DNA of 64,000 nucleotides from G051903925 sp051903925 (GTDB lineage Bacteria; Pseudomonadota; Alphaproteobacteria; Zavarziniales; Zavarziniaceae), in NCBI RefSeq assembly GCF_051903925.1, contig NZ_CP173678.1, positions 4,340,001-4,404,000 of the forward strand, given 5' to 3'. The position numbers were made by a program, and so were the translations under genes. The first letter of the stretch is position 1, and every line of letters begins with the position of its first letter. This document shows positions 36,177-44,662 of this stretch, piece by piece. The notes beneath the pieces are model-generated. The model made no database searches. It was not told the DNA's origin and was given only the letters and a program-made list of their open reading frames with translations.

Positions 36177-38018
36177 TCAGCGCGCGGCAGCGACGCCGGC
36201 CGCCGCCCCTGGTGCCGGCCCGCTGGCCGCCTGGCCGAACTGCAGCGCCGCCAGCCGGGCATAAAGCCCGCCCTGGGCCACCAACTCGCCATGGGAGCCG
36301 GTTGCGACCAGGCGCCCCTGGTCCAGCACGGCAATACGGTCGGCCTTCAACACGGTCGCGAGCCGATGGGCGATGACCAGCGTCGTGCGCCCCTGCATCA
36401 GCCGCTCGAGCCCGGCCTGGACCAGGCGCTCGCTCTCGGCGTCCAGGGCGGACGTCGCCTCGTCCAGCAGCAGGACGGCCGGATTGCGCAGGATGGCGCG
36501 CGCGATCGCGATGCGCTGGCGCTGGCCGCCCGACAGCCGGGTGCCGCGCTCGCCCAGCGGCGTCGCCCAGCCCTGGGGCAGGCGTTCGATGAACTCGGTC
36601 GCGTGTGCCGCCTCGGCCGCGGCGCGGACCTCAGCCTCCGTCGCGTCGGGACGGCCATAGCGGATGTTGGCGGCGACATCGCCCGAGAAGATCACGGGGT
36701 CCTGGGGCACGATCGCAAAGCGGCCACGCAGCGCCGCGGGATCGGCCTGCCGCAGGTCGACCCCGTCCAGCAGGAGACGGCCCGATTCGGGATCGTGGAA
36801 GCGCAGCAGGAGCTGGAACAGCGTCGTCTTGCCCGCACCGGAAGGCCCGACCAGGGCGACCGTCTGACCCGGCTTGATCTCCAGGCTGACCTGTTCCAGC
36901 GCAGGGCGGTCGGGCTGCAGCGGATAGTGGAACGAAACCTTGTCCAGCACGACGTGGCCGAGCGCGGGGACTGGCAGCGCCACGGGGCTTGCAGGCGCGG
37001 TGATCGTGGGCGCCATGGCCAGGATCTCGGCCAGGCGCTCCATGCCGCCCGCCGCGCGCTGCACATCGCCCCACACCTCGCTCAGCGCGCCCAGGGCGCT
37101 GGCGGCGACGATCGCATAGAAGATGAAGGCGGCCAGTTGCCCGGCGCTCATCGTGCCAGCCACGACATCCGTGGCACCGATCCACAGGACCAGGTCGATC
37201 GCGCCGAACACGAACAGGATGACGATCGCGGTAAGGATTGCGCGGGCCCGGATGCGGTTGCGCGCAGCGGCGAAGGCACGCTCGACCGCCAGGCCATAGC
37301 GCTGCTTCTCCATCCGCTCCTGGCCAAAGGCCTGAACGGTCTGGTGGGCGGTCAGGCTCTCGCCGGCGATGCCGGTCGCCTCGGCCAGGCGATCCTGGCT
37401 GGTGCGCGAGAAGGCGCGCACGCGCCGCCCGAACACCACAAGCGGGATCACCACGGCCGGTACGACGAGGAGCGCCAGGCCCGACAGCTTCAGGCTGGTG
37501 AACAGCAGCATCACGGTGCCGCCGACGAACAGCAGCAGGTTGCGCGCCGCGACCGAGGCGGACGAGCCCACCAGGTTCTCGACCAGCGCCGTATCCGCGG
37601 TCAGGCGGGAGACGAGCTCGCCCGTCCGTGTCCGCTCATAGAAGGCGGTATCCAGGGTCAGAAGCCTGTCATAGACCGCGCTGCGGATATCGGCGATGAC
37701 CCGCTCGCCCAGCCACGATACCAGCCAGAAACGGCCAAGCGTCGCGATCGCAAGGACGACGACGACGCCGAACAGCCCGATGAAGTAGATGTCGATGAAG
37801 CCCGCGTTCTCTGGGCTGAAGCCCATGTCCACCAGGCGCCGCAGGGCCTGCCCGATGGCGAGGGTGGCGACCGCCGCCACGACAAGGGCCACGACCGCGC
37901 CGGCGATCACCAGGCGATAGCGCGTCAGGAACGGCCACAGCATGGCCAGGCTGCGGACGTTGCGGCTGCCCGCGCGCTCGGCCTCGCCCGTGGCGCTGAC
38001 CTGGACCGGTCGCCTCAT
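36177..38018 (-). CDS. ABC exporter, MsbA/multidrug type (fused membrane and ATPase domains)
   Basis: A 613-residue half-transporter. Six membrane helices (residues about 35-330) are followed by an ATPase with Walker A GPSGAGKTT, signature LSGGQRQR and Walker B VLLLDEATSALD, and an H-loop in IAHRLATV. It acts as a homodimer exporting lipids or hydrophobic compounds; the substrate is not evident. It follows cyaY and precedes the paraoxonase-like gene on the same strand with gaps of about 13 nt. Confidence 0.88.
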   Translation of the reverse strand: MRRPVQVSATGEAERAGSRNVRSLAMLWPFLTRYRLVIAGAVVALVVAAVATLAIGQALRRLVDMGFSPENAGFIDIYFIGLFGVVVVLAIATLGRFWLVSWLGERVIADIRSAVYDRLLTLDTAFYERTRTGELVSRLTADTALVENLVGSSASVAARNLLLFVGGTVMLLFTSLKLSGLALLVVPAVVIPLVVFGRRVRAFSRTSQDRLAEATGIAGESLTAHQTVQAFGQERMEKQRYGLAVERAFAAARNRIRARAILTAIVILFVFGAIDLVLWIGATDVVAGTMSAGQLAAFIFYAIVAASALGALSEVWGDVQRAAGGMERLAEILAMAPTITAPASPVALPVPALGHVVLDKVSFHYPLQPDRPALEQVSLEIKPGQTVALVGPSGAGKTTLFQLLLRFHDPESGRLLLDGVDLRQADPAALRGRFAIVPQDPVIFSGDVAANIRYGRPDATEAEVRAAAEAAHATEFIERLPQGWATPLGERGTRLSGGQRQRIAIARAILRNPAVLLLDEATSALDAESERLVQAGLERLMQGRTTLVIAHRLATVLKADRIAVLDQGRLVATGSHGELVAQGGLYARLAALQFGQAASGPAPGAAAGVAAAR

Positions 38019-38031
38019 CGGTCGGGGCCCA

Positions 38032-38364
38032 TCATGCCGGCGGGGCGATCGGACGTCCGGCCAGCGCCGTCAGTTCCGCGGCCAGCACCGTCGCCAGCTC
38101 CTCCGGTCCGCGCGTCGAGCGCCAGCGCCCCTCCGCGTCGCGCGCATAGTGCGCGGCGCCGCTCACAGGGGCCGAGAGCCAGAGCTGCCGGCTGGGCAGG
38201 TGCCGGTTCAGGATGATCGTGCGGCGGTCGGGATGCACGATGCTGAGCACGCCGTCAGACAGCTCCGCCTCGATCCCGGTTTCGTCCTCGATCGCGTCGA
38301 CCACGCTTGCCCACGCCTCAAGGACGGCGTTGGCCTGGGTCTTGAAGCTGCTCTCGTCGCTCAT
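38032..38364 (-). CDS. cyaY: Frataxin-like iron donor protein CyaY
   Basis: A 110-residue protein with frataxin features: an acidic first helix (VVDAIEDETGIEAELSDGVL), then TIILNRHLPSRQLWLSAPVSG and a final helix. CyaY binds iron and tunes iron-sulfur cluster assembly at IscS. ATG 38364 gives the normal length; the upstream extension is not family sequence. Confidence 0.85.
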   Translation of the reverse strand: MSDESSFKTQANAVLEAWASVVDAIEDETGIEAELSDGVLSIVHPDRRTIILNRHLPSRQLWLSAPVSGAAHYARDAEGRWRSTRGPEELATVLAAELTALAGRPIAPPA

Positions 38365-38546
38365 GCCGTCGTGAGTAGCGCGAAGCCCGTCCGCCCGCAA
38401 CGCGCCAAAGCTCCAGGCGGCCTGTTTCACATGGTCCCGGCGCGGCGGTCCGGCCTGGCCGAGCCACGCCCGGCCGTGCCGCAGAGGACGTCTTGCCCCG
38501 CGCGCCCGCTTCTGCTATCCACCCGCGCTTCGCGGAGTGCCCCCAG

Positions 38547-38774
38547 ATGAAACAGAACATCCATCCCGATTACCACATGATCAAGGTCGAGATGACCGAC
38601 GGGACCGTCTTCGAGACGCGCTCCACTTGGGGCAGCGAAGGCCAGGTGATGAAGCTGGACATCGACACCAAGTCGCATCCGGCCTGGACCGGCGGGCAGC
38701 AGCGCCTGATGGATACCGGCGGCCAAGTCGCCAAGTTCAACAAGCGCTTCGCCAAGTTCGGCATCAAGACCTGA
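38547..38774 (+). CDS. rpmE: 50S ribosomal protein L31 (cysteine-less type)
   Basis: A 75-residue protein: MKQNIHPDYHMIKVEMTDGT at the start, then SHPAWTGGQQRLMDTGG. The zinc-binding cysteines of C+ L31 are absent, as usual in this class. A GC-rich hairpin follows the stop. Confidence 0.93.
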   Translation: MKQNIHPDYHMIKVEMTDGTVFETRSTWGSEGQVMKLDIDTKSHPAWTGGQQRLMDTGGQVAKFNKRFAKFGIKT

Positions 38775-38781
38775 TCCAGCC

Positions 38782-38803
38782 GGCGCCGGCCTCGCCCGGC
38801 GCC
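38782..38803 (+). terminator. Hairpin downstream of rpmE
   Basis: GGCGCCGG and CCGGCGCC around a 6-base loop, 8 nt after the rpmE stop and before the convergent rcdA-like gene. There is no T-run, so termination is only likely. Confidence 0.4.
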
Positions 38804-38890
38804 ACGGCTCCCCTGGGTCTCCTTGGGGGTTCTGGAACGCAACGCCCGCCCATGCCGGCCACCGGCTGGAGCGGGCTTTCCGCGTATCTG

Positions 38891-39361
38891 TCAGATCACC
38901 TCGGCCGTCGCGACGGCGCGCGGGCGGCTGCCCCGATGGGGTGGCACCGGCGGCAGATCCATCGCCGCGTCCAGCCGTGCGATGCGCCGGAAAAGCCGCT
39001 CGCTCTCCAGCAGCAGGCGGGCGAGGTCGTCCGGCAGGCTTGAGGCATCCTCCGGCCCTGCCAGACACACGCCATGGCCGCCCAGCCGCCGCTCGGTCGA
39101 GCGTGCCTGGGCCTCGGTCAGCTCGCCCTTCGTCACCGCCAGCTGGGTCAGCAGCCAGCTGACCGCATGCGTGATCCGCGAGGTCACGCGGAAGCTCTCC
39201 GTCGCGACGATCAGACCGTGGCGATGGCTGAGGCGCGTCGTGTCATAGGGCCTTGCCTGGGAGAAATAGCGCGCTGCATCGGTCGCCAGGGCGACCGCCC
39301 GCCGGACCGCCGCGCGCAGCAGCCGGTCATCGACCGCCGCCTGATTCATTACCGCACTCAT
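38891..39361 (-). CDS. DUF1465 / RcdA-like regulator
   Basis: A 156-residue helical protein with the family core LIVATESFRVTSRITHAVSWLLTQLAVTKGE (residues about 50-80). In Caulobacter RcdA is an adaptor that promotes ClpXP degradation of CtrA in the cell cycle. Homology to that family is clear, but whether it does the same here is inferred. ATG 39361 is the chosen start; ATG 39349 is possible. It is divergent from hsp20. Confidence 0.75.
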   Translation of the reverse strand: MSAVMNQAAVDDRLLRAAVRRAVALATDAARYFSQARPYDTTRLSHRHGLIVATESFRVTSRITHAVSWLLTQLAVTKGELTEAQARSTERRLGGHGVCLAGPEDASSLPDDLARLLLESERLFRRIARLDAAMDLPPVPPHRGSRPRAVATAEVI

Positions 39362-39374
39362 CCCCGGAAGGCCT

Positions 39375-39402
39375 CTTGAACTGCCTCGACGCATGCCTAA
39401 CT
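39375..39402 (+). promoter_or_regulatory. RpoH-type heat-shock promoter of hsp20
   Basis: CTTG at 39375-39378, 17 bp, then CCTAACT at 39396-39402, close to the alphaproteobacterial heat-shock consensus CTTG-N17-CYTATNT with one mismatch. It would give a leader of about 95 nt before the hsp20 start. Confidence 0.6.
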
Positions 39403-39473
39403 CAATGGCGTGGCCGCGGTTGCCAATCACGGGACAGCGACCACAAGGCCCGGCCAAGACGGCGGGTCCGACG

Positions 39474-39498
39474 ATCATCGCTTAGACTCAAGGATGAT
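39474..39498 (+). ncRNA. ROSE-like RNA thermometer hairpin of hsp20
   Basis: The UCGCU motif (39478-39482) pairs with the ribosome-binding site AAGGAT (39490-39495). ATCATC pairs with GATGAT, then G39480 bulges, then CTT pairs with AAG around a six-base loop. This is the U(U/C)GCU-opposite-Shine-Dalgarno geometry with a bulged G that defines ROSE elements, the heat-labile repressors of small heat-shock gene translation in alphaproteobacteria. Confidence 0.75.
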
Positions 39499-39502
39499 GA
39501 CC

Positions 39503-39985
39503 ATGCGTACTTTTGACTTCTCGCCGCTGCTCCGTTCCACCATCGGCTTCGACCGCGTGAACCGCCTCCTCGACGCCGCAACCCGCCTGGACGAGCAGGG
39601 CGTGTCCTATCCCCCGTACAACATCGAGAAGTCGGGCGAGAACGACTACCGCATCACCATGGCGGTCGCCGGCTTTGCGCCGCAGGACCTCGACATTTCG
39701 GTCAAGGAGAACGTCCTCGTGATCTCCGGCAAGGGCCGCGAGGAGCGCGAGGGCTCGACCTACCTGCATCGCGGCATCGCCGCCCGTGGGTTCGAGCGCC
39801 GCTTCGAACTGGCCGACACGATCAAGGTCGTGGGCGCCAATATCGAGCATGGCCTGCTGCATGTCTCCCTGGTCCGGGAGATCCCGGAGGCCAAGAAGCC
39901 GCGCCAGATCACGATCGAGTCGGGCCCTGCGCCCCGCGTGATCGAGCACGCGAACGCCGGCCCCACCGTCGCCAAGGCGGCCTGA
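39503..39985 (+). CDS. Small heat shock protein Hsp20 (IbpA-like)
   Basis: A 160-residue alpha-crystallin protein beginning MRTFDFSPLLRSTIGFDRVN, the IbpA/HspA class A pattern. PPYNIEKSGENDYRITMAVA opens the crystallin domain, and the chain ends in an Ala-rich tail. It acts as an ATP-independent holdase. ATG 39503 is chosen because AAGGA lies 8 nt upstream; ATGs at 39494 and 39497 overlap that site. Confidence 0.93.
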   Translation: MRTFDFSPLLRSTIGFDRVNRLLDAATRLDEQGVSYPPYNIEKSGENDYRITMAVAGFAPQDLDISVKENVLVISGKGREEREGSTYLHRGIAARGFERRFELADTIKVVGANIEHGLLHVSLVREIPEAKKPRQITIESGPAPRVIEHANAGPTVAKAA

Positions 39986-40000
39986 CGCGGCGTCCCCAAG

Positions 40001-40039
40001 CCCCTGCCGGGCCCGGCGCGCTGCCGGGTCCGGCGGGGG
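40001..40039 (+). terminator. Strong GC hairpin downstream of hsp20
   Basis: CCCCTGCCGGGCCCGG pairs over 16 bp (two G-U wobbles) with CCGGGTCCGGCGGGGG around a 7-base loop, starting 15 nt after the stop. It lacks a T-run, but the stem is very stable. Confidence 0.6.
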
Positions 40040-40112
40040 CATCCGTGCCATCTGAACGCGCCCGGGTCCTGCCAGTTGCGGGCGCCGACGCATTCCACTA
40101 TTGGGATTCGGT

Positions 40113-40149
40113 CGATCCCTCGCCCGGTCCCGGCCGCGGCGAGGGATCG
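40113..40149. other. 12-bp perfect inverted repeat upstream of the receiver gene
   Basis: CGATCCCTCGCC and GGCGAGGGATCG separated by 13 bases, ending 41 nt before the ATG at 40191. It may be a leader hairpin or an operator. It does not match the two repeat families. Confidence 0.45.
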
Positions 40150-40190
40150 GCCCGCGGCGGACGCGCCATGCCGCCAACCAGGAAAGGCCC

Positions 40191-40583
40191 ATGAGCCACA
40201 CGACCGCTGCGCCGTCCGGCCTCTCGGGTTTGCGGATCCTCCTCTGCGAGGATGAGAGTCTCGTCGCCCTGATGCTTGAGGACCTGCTGGCCGATCTGGG
40301 CTGCACCGTCGTCGCGTCGATCGACCGGCTGGACGCGGCCCTGGCCACCGCGAAGGACGCCGCGCTGGACGTGGCGATCCTGGACGTCAACCTGGCGGGC
40401 AAGGAGATCTTTCCCGTGGCCGAGATGCTGCAGGGGCGCGACGTCCCCTTCGTCTTCGCCACAGGGTATGGCAGTTCCGGCCTGCCCGAGCATTGGCGCG
40501 ACCGGCCTACCGTGCAGAAGCCCTTCCGCACCAGCGAACTGGAGCAGGCCCTGTTCCAGGCCACCGGGCGCAGCCCTGGATGA
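40191..40583 (+). CDS. Single-domain response regulator (receiver protein)
   Basis: A 130-residue receiver domain. The acidic pocket is in ILLCEDESL, the phospho-acceptor aspartate in VAILDVNLAG, the switch threonine in VFATGYGS, and the lysine in VQKPFRTSEL. There is no output domain and no kinase nearby, so it probably signals by protein contact. ATG 40191 follows GGAAAGG. Confidence 0.87.
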   Translation: MSHTTAAPSGLSGLRILLCEDESLVALMLEDLLADLGCTVVASIDRLDAALATAKDAALDVAILDVNLAGKEIFPVAEMLQGRDVPFVFATGYGSSGLPEHWRDRPTVQKPFRTSELEQALFQATGRSPG

Positions 40584-40602
40584 GCATGCCGAGAGCCGCG
40601 CC

Positions 40603-41430
40603 GTGGAGCTGAAGACGATCCGCACGGCGCTGGCCGACAGCGTCCTGACGATCACCCTGGCCCGGCCGCACCGCCGCAATGCCTGGACGGGGCGCATGCA
40701 CACAGAGTATCGCCACGTCCTGGCAGAGGCGGATCGCGATCCAGCGGTCCGCGTCATCGTCCTGACGGGCGACCCGGCGGGCCAGGCGTTCTGCGCCGGG
40801 GCCGATCTCGCCGCCCTCGACGGCCATGCGGAGAAGGGCCGCTATGACCCCGGCACGACGGCCGAGATTGCGCGGCCCGGCTTTGGCGTGCAGCCCGAAT
40901 TCGACGCGACCTTCGCCTATCATTTCGGCCTGGCCAAGCCCGTGATCGCCGCGATCAACGGCGCCTGCGCCGGCGTCGGCCTGGTCCTGGCCGCCTTTGC
41001 CGACCTGCGCTTCGCCGTCCCCGGCGCCAAGTTCACGGCGGCCCACGGGCGCTACAACTTCCCCGCCGAATTCGGCCTGTCCTGGGTCCTGCCCCGCATC
41101 GTGGGCCTGACCCATGCCAACGACATCCTGCTCAGCAGCCGCGTCTTCACAAGCGAGGAGGCGGACCGCATGGGCTTCCTCAACGCCGTCGTCGCCCCCG
41201 AATCGCTGATGGACCACGTCCAGGCCTATGCCCGCACAATGGCGGAGAGCGTCTCTCCCGGTTCGCTGCGCGCGACGAAGCGCCAGGTCTATGCCGACCT
41301 CCATCGCGATGCGGCGCACGCCGTTACCGACGCGGAACGCCTGATGGACGAGATGATCCGCCATCCCGACTACCGCGAAGGGGTCAAGGCGTGGACCGCC
41401 AAGCGCAAGGCCGACTGGTCGGGGACATGA
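40603..41430 (+). CDS. Enoyl-CoA hydratase family protein
   Basis: A 275-residue crotonase protein. The CoA/oxyanion segment is GQAFCAGADLAALDG and the second loop INGACAGVGLVLAAFADLRF (residues about 105-125); AEFGLSWVLPRIVG follows, with the catalytic glutamate position occupied by E in PAEFGL. The only reasonable start is GTG 40603, 19 nt after the receiver gene stop; upstream codons of this frame overlap that gene. Confidence 0.83.
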   Translation: MELKTIRTALADSVLTITLARPHRRNAWTGRMHTEYRHVLAEADRDPAVRVIVLTGDPAGQAFCAGADLAALDGHAEKGRYDPGTTAEIARPGFGVQPEFDATFAYHFGLAKPVIAAINGACAGVGLVLAAFADLRFAVPGAKFTAAHGRYNFPAEFGLSWVLPRIVGLTHANDILLSSRVFTSEEADRMGFLNAVVAPESLMDHVQAYARTMAESVSPGSLRATKRQVYADLHRDAAHAVTDAERLMDEMIRHPDYREGVKAWTAKRKADWSGT

Positions 41431-41489
41431 CCGCAGCGCTGCCTTGCCGCTATAAGGCTTGAGGCAGGAATACGAGCACGGGGGACGCG

Positions 41490-43202
41490 TTGAGCCGGGG
41501 TGAGCAGCAGCGGACGCAGCCGAAGTCCGACATCGAGATCGCGCGCGCCGCACAGCTTGCCCCGATCGAGGCGATCGGCGACCGCCTGGGCGTGCCGGCC
41601 GAACACCTGTTCCGCTATGGCCGGGCCAAGGCCAAGGTGGCGCTGGACTGGATCGAGACGCTGCCGGAAAAGCCGGACTCAAAGCTGGTCCTGGTCACCG
41701 CGATCAGCCCGACGCCGGCGGGCGAAGGCAAGACGACGACGACCGTGGGCCTGGGCGACGGCCTCAACCGCATCGGCAAGCGGGCGGTGATCTGCCTGCG
41801 CGAACCCTCGCTCGGCCCCTGTTTCGGGGTGAAGGGTGGGGCGGCGGGCGGCGGCTATGCCCAGGTCGTGCCAATGGAGGACATCAACCTCCACTTCACC
41901 GGCGACTTCCACGCGATCGGTGCCGCGCACAACCTGCTCTCGGCCCTGGTCGACAACCATGTCTATTGGGGCAATGCGGCGGGCCTGGACCCGCGCCGCA
42001 TCACCTGGCGCCGCGTACTCGACATGAACGACCGCAGCCTGCGCAACGTCATCACCGGCCTGGGCGGCCCCGGCAATGGCGTGCCCCGCGAAGCCGGCTT
42101 CGACATCACCGTCGCGTCCGAAGTGATGGCGATCTTTTGTCTATCAACCTCGCTCCAGGACCTTGAGGCGCGGCTCGGCCGCATCGTCGTCGGCCAGAGC
42201 CTGGGCAAGGCGGGTGAGCGCCGGCCCATCACCGCGCGCGACGTGCAGGCCGACGGCGCCATGGCCGTGCTGCTGCGCGATGCCCTGTCGCCCAACCTGG
42301 TCCAGACGCTGGAGAACAATCCGGCCCTGGTCCATGGCGGGCCGTTCGCCAACATCGCCCATGGCTGCAACTCGGTCATCGCGACGAAGGCGGCGCTGAA
42401 GCTGGGCGACTATGTCGTGACCGAAGCCGGCTTCGGCGCCGACCTGGGCGCCGAGAAGTTCTTCGACATCAAGTGCCGCAAGGCGGGGCTGAGGCCGGCG
42501 GCAGCCGTCGTCGTCGCCACGGTGCGCGCGCTCAAGATGCATGGCGGCGTGGCCCGCACCGCGCTGTCCGCCGAGAACCTTGAGGCGGTGGAGCGCGGCT
42601 TCGCCAACCTGGAGCGCCACATCGCCAATGTGCGGCGCTTCGGCGTGCCCGTCGTCGTCGCCCTCAACCGCTTCATCGCCGACACGGATGCAGAGGTGGC
42701 CCTGGTCCGCCGCCTGGCCGCCGCACAAGGCGTGCCGGCCGTCGCGTGCACCCACTGGGCCGATGGCGGCGAAGGGACCGAGGCGCTGGCGCACGAGGTG
42801 GTCCGCCTGGCCGAAGGCGGCAGCGCCGATTTCCGCCCGCTCTATCCCGACGACATGCCCCTGTGGGACAAGGCCCGTACCATCGCCCAGCAGCTCTACG
42901 GCGCCGCCGATATCGAGGCGGACGCCAAGACCCGCGCCCAGTTCGCGGAGTTCCAGGCGCTGGGCTATGGCCGCTTCCCCGTCTGCATGGCCAAGACGCA
43001 GTACAGCTTCTCGACCGACCCCGACCTGCGCGGCGCGCCCTCCGGCCACATCGTGCCCATCCGCGAACTGCGCCTGTCGGCGGGGGCGGAGTTCGTCGTC
43101 GCCATCTGCGGCGAGATCATGACGATGCCGGGCCTGCCCCGCGTGCCGGCCGCCAACACCATCCACATCGGCGCGGGCGGCCGGATCGAAGGACTGTTCT
43201 AG
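41490..43202 (+). CDS. fhs: Formate-tetrahydrofolate ligase
   Basis: A 570-residue ligase that joins formate to tetrahydrofolate with ATP, feeding one-carbon metabolism. Motifs are TPAGEGKTTTTVGLGDGLNR (P-loop), REPSLGPCFGVKGGAAGGGY and GGPGNGVPREAGFDITVASEV (the last given as residues about 192-212). Length is normal. The start is TTG 41490 after GGGGGAC. The last bases overlap the convergent MFS gene. Confidence 0.93.
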   Translation: MSRGEQQRTQPKSDIEIARAAQLAPIEAIGDRLGVPAEHLFRYGRAKAKVALDWIETLPEKPDSKLVLVTAISPTPAGEGKTTTTVGLGDGLNRIGKRAVICLREPSLGPCFGVKGGAAGGGYAQVVPMEDINLHFTGDFHAIGAAHNLLSALVDNHVYWGNAAGLDPRRITWRRVLDMNDRSLRNVITGLGGPGNGVPREAGFDITVASEVMAIFCLSTSLQDLEARLGRIVVGQSLGKAGERRPITARDVQADGAMAVLLRDALSPNLVQTLENNPALVHGGPFANIAHGCNSVIATKAALKLGDYVVTEAGFGADLGAEKFFDIKCRKAGLRPAAAVVVATVRALKMHGGVARTALSAENLEAVERGFANLERHIANVRRFGVPVVVALNRFIADTDAEVALVRRLAAAQGVPAVACTHWADGGEGTEALAHEVVRLAEGGSADFRPLYPDDMPLWDKARTIAQQLYGAADIEADAKTRAQFAEFQALGYGRFPVCMAKTQYSFSTDPDLRGAPSGHIVPIRELRLSAGAEFVVAICGEIMTMPGLPRVPAANTIHIGAGGRIEGLF

Positions 43203-44593
43203 ACCGCCTTCACACTGCCCCGCGCCAGGCTCAGCACCAGGGCGATGGAGGCGAGCGCACAGGCCAGCCAGAGCGACAGGACGGGCCCGTTGGTGACGCC
43301 CGCCCCCAGGCACAGGGCGGCGAGCGCCGAGCCCGCCATCAGGCCGAACTGGCGCGCCGTGCCCTGCATGCCCCCGGCCCCGCCGGCCCGGGCGGGCGGT
43401 GCGGCCAGCAGCATCGTGCGGTTGTTGGGGGTCTGGAACAGGCCGAAACCGATCCCCAGCAGGATCATGCAGCCGATCACATGCGCGTTGCCGGCATCGC
43501 CCGGCAGCAGGCTGAGCAGCGCCGTGGCGCTGGCAAACAGGGCGGCGCCCACGACGCAGGAGCGCTGTCCCGCCCCCCGGTCGGCCAGCCAGCCGGCCAG
43601 CGGCGCCATCGCCGCCGTGGTCAGGGCGGCCGGGATCATCAGAAGCCCCGTCTCCACCTGGCTGCGCCCCAGCGCATGCTGGAACAGGAAGGGCAGCGCC
43701 ACATAGGTCGACAGCTGCGCCGCGAACAGGGCCGAGGATGCCGACACCGCCAGGGCCACGACCGGCAGGCGCAACAGGTCGACCGGCAGCAGCGGCGACG
43801 GCTTGGGCAGTTCGCGCCGCACCAGGACCAGGCCGAATGCCCCCGCACTCGCGACACCCGCCAGCGCCAGCAGCGGCTGAGTCGCCAGATGGTCCAGCAT
43901 GACGATCAGGCTGCCGAACATGGCCGCACTCAAGCCCGCACTGGTCCAGTCGAAGGGCCGCCGGCTGCGCGGTATCCCCGGCAGCGCGCGCGCGCCGATC
44001 GCCAGCGCCAGCAGCCCGATCGGCAGGTTCATCAGGAACATCCAGTGCCAGTCGGCAACGCTCAGCACCAGGGAGCCGAGCGGCGGCCCCAGCACGCCCG
44101 AGAACGACGCGGTAAAGGCATTGGCCGCGATCCCCCGCCCGATCATCGCCCGCGGATAGGTGAAGCGCAGCAGGGCCGCGATCACCGCGAACACCGCCGC
44201 CGCCCCCACCCCTTGCGCCGCCCTGGCCAGGACCAGCGTCGTCAGCGTCTGCGACAGTGCGCAGGCGAGCGAGGAGGCCAGGAACAGGCTGAGGCCGGAG
44301 AGGAACACCCGGCGAAAGCCGACGATCTCGCCCAGGGCCGAGAACGGCAGCAGGCAGATCAGGATGGCGATCTGGTACGAGGTGACGATCCACACCGTCG
44401 CATCCGGCGCGACGCCCAGGTCCACCGACAGGCGCGGCAGGGCGACATTGACGATGGAGCCGTCGACGACGGCCATCGTGATCGCCAGCAGGACGGACGC
44501 GACCGCCCAATAGCGCCGGGGTGAGGGCAGGCCATCCCGCTCCAGCCCCGCCCCCGCCTTGTCCGAATCCACGCGTTCCGCCATCGGCCGCAT
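43199..44593 (-). CDS. MFS multidrug-type exporter (DHA2/EmrB-like)
   Basis: A 464-residue transporter with about 14 hydrophobic segments. Motif C-like GVLGPPLGSLVLS and the N-terminal VDGSIVNVALPRLSVDLG are typical of DHA2 drug:H+ antiporters. The substrate is unknown. An ATG at 44584 is an alternative start. It converges with fhs with a 4-nt overlap and is divergent from the amine oxidase gene. Confidence 0.87.
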   Translation of the reverse strand: MRPMAERVDSDKAGAGLERDGLPSPRRYWAVASVLLAITMAVVDGSIVNVALPRLSVDLGVAPDATVWIVTSYQIAILICLLPFSALGEIVGFRRVFLSGLSLFLASSLACALSQTLTTLVLARAAQGVGAAAVFAVIAALLRFTYPRAMIGRGIAANAFTASFSGVLGPPLGSLVLSVADWHWMFLMNLPIGLLALAIGARALPGIPRSRRPFDWTSAGLSAAMFGSLIVMLDHLATQPLLALAGVASAGAFGLVLVRRELPKPSPLLPVDLLRLPVVALAVSASSALFAAQLSTYVALPFLFQHALGRSQVETGLLMIPAALTTAAMAPLAGWLADRGAGQRSCVVGAALFASATALLSLLPGDAGNAHVIGCMILLGIGFGLFQTPNNRTMLLAAPPARAGGAGGMQGTARQFGLMAGSALAALCLGAGVTNGPVLSLWLACALASIALVLSLARGSVKAV

Positions 44594-44662
44594 TCATGAC
44601 AAGACCGGCGGTCCCTGGCGAGTGCCCTTTTGCTGGCACGCCCGCCGCATTATGGTCCGCCC

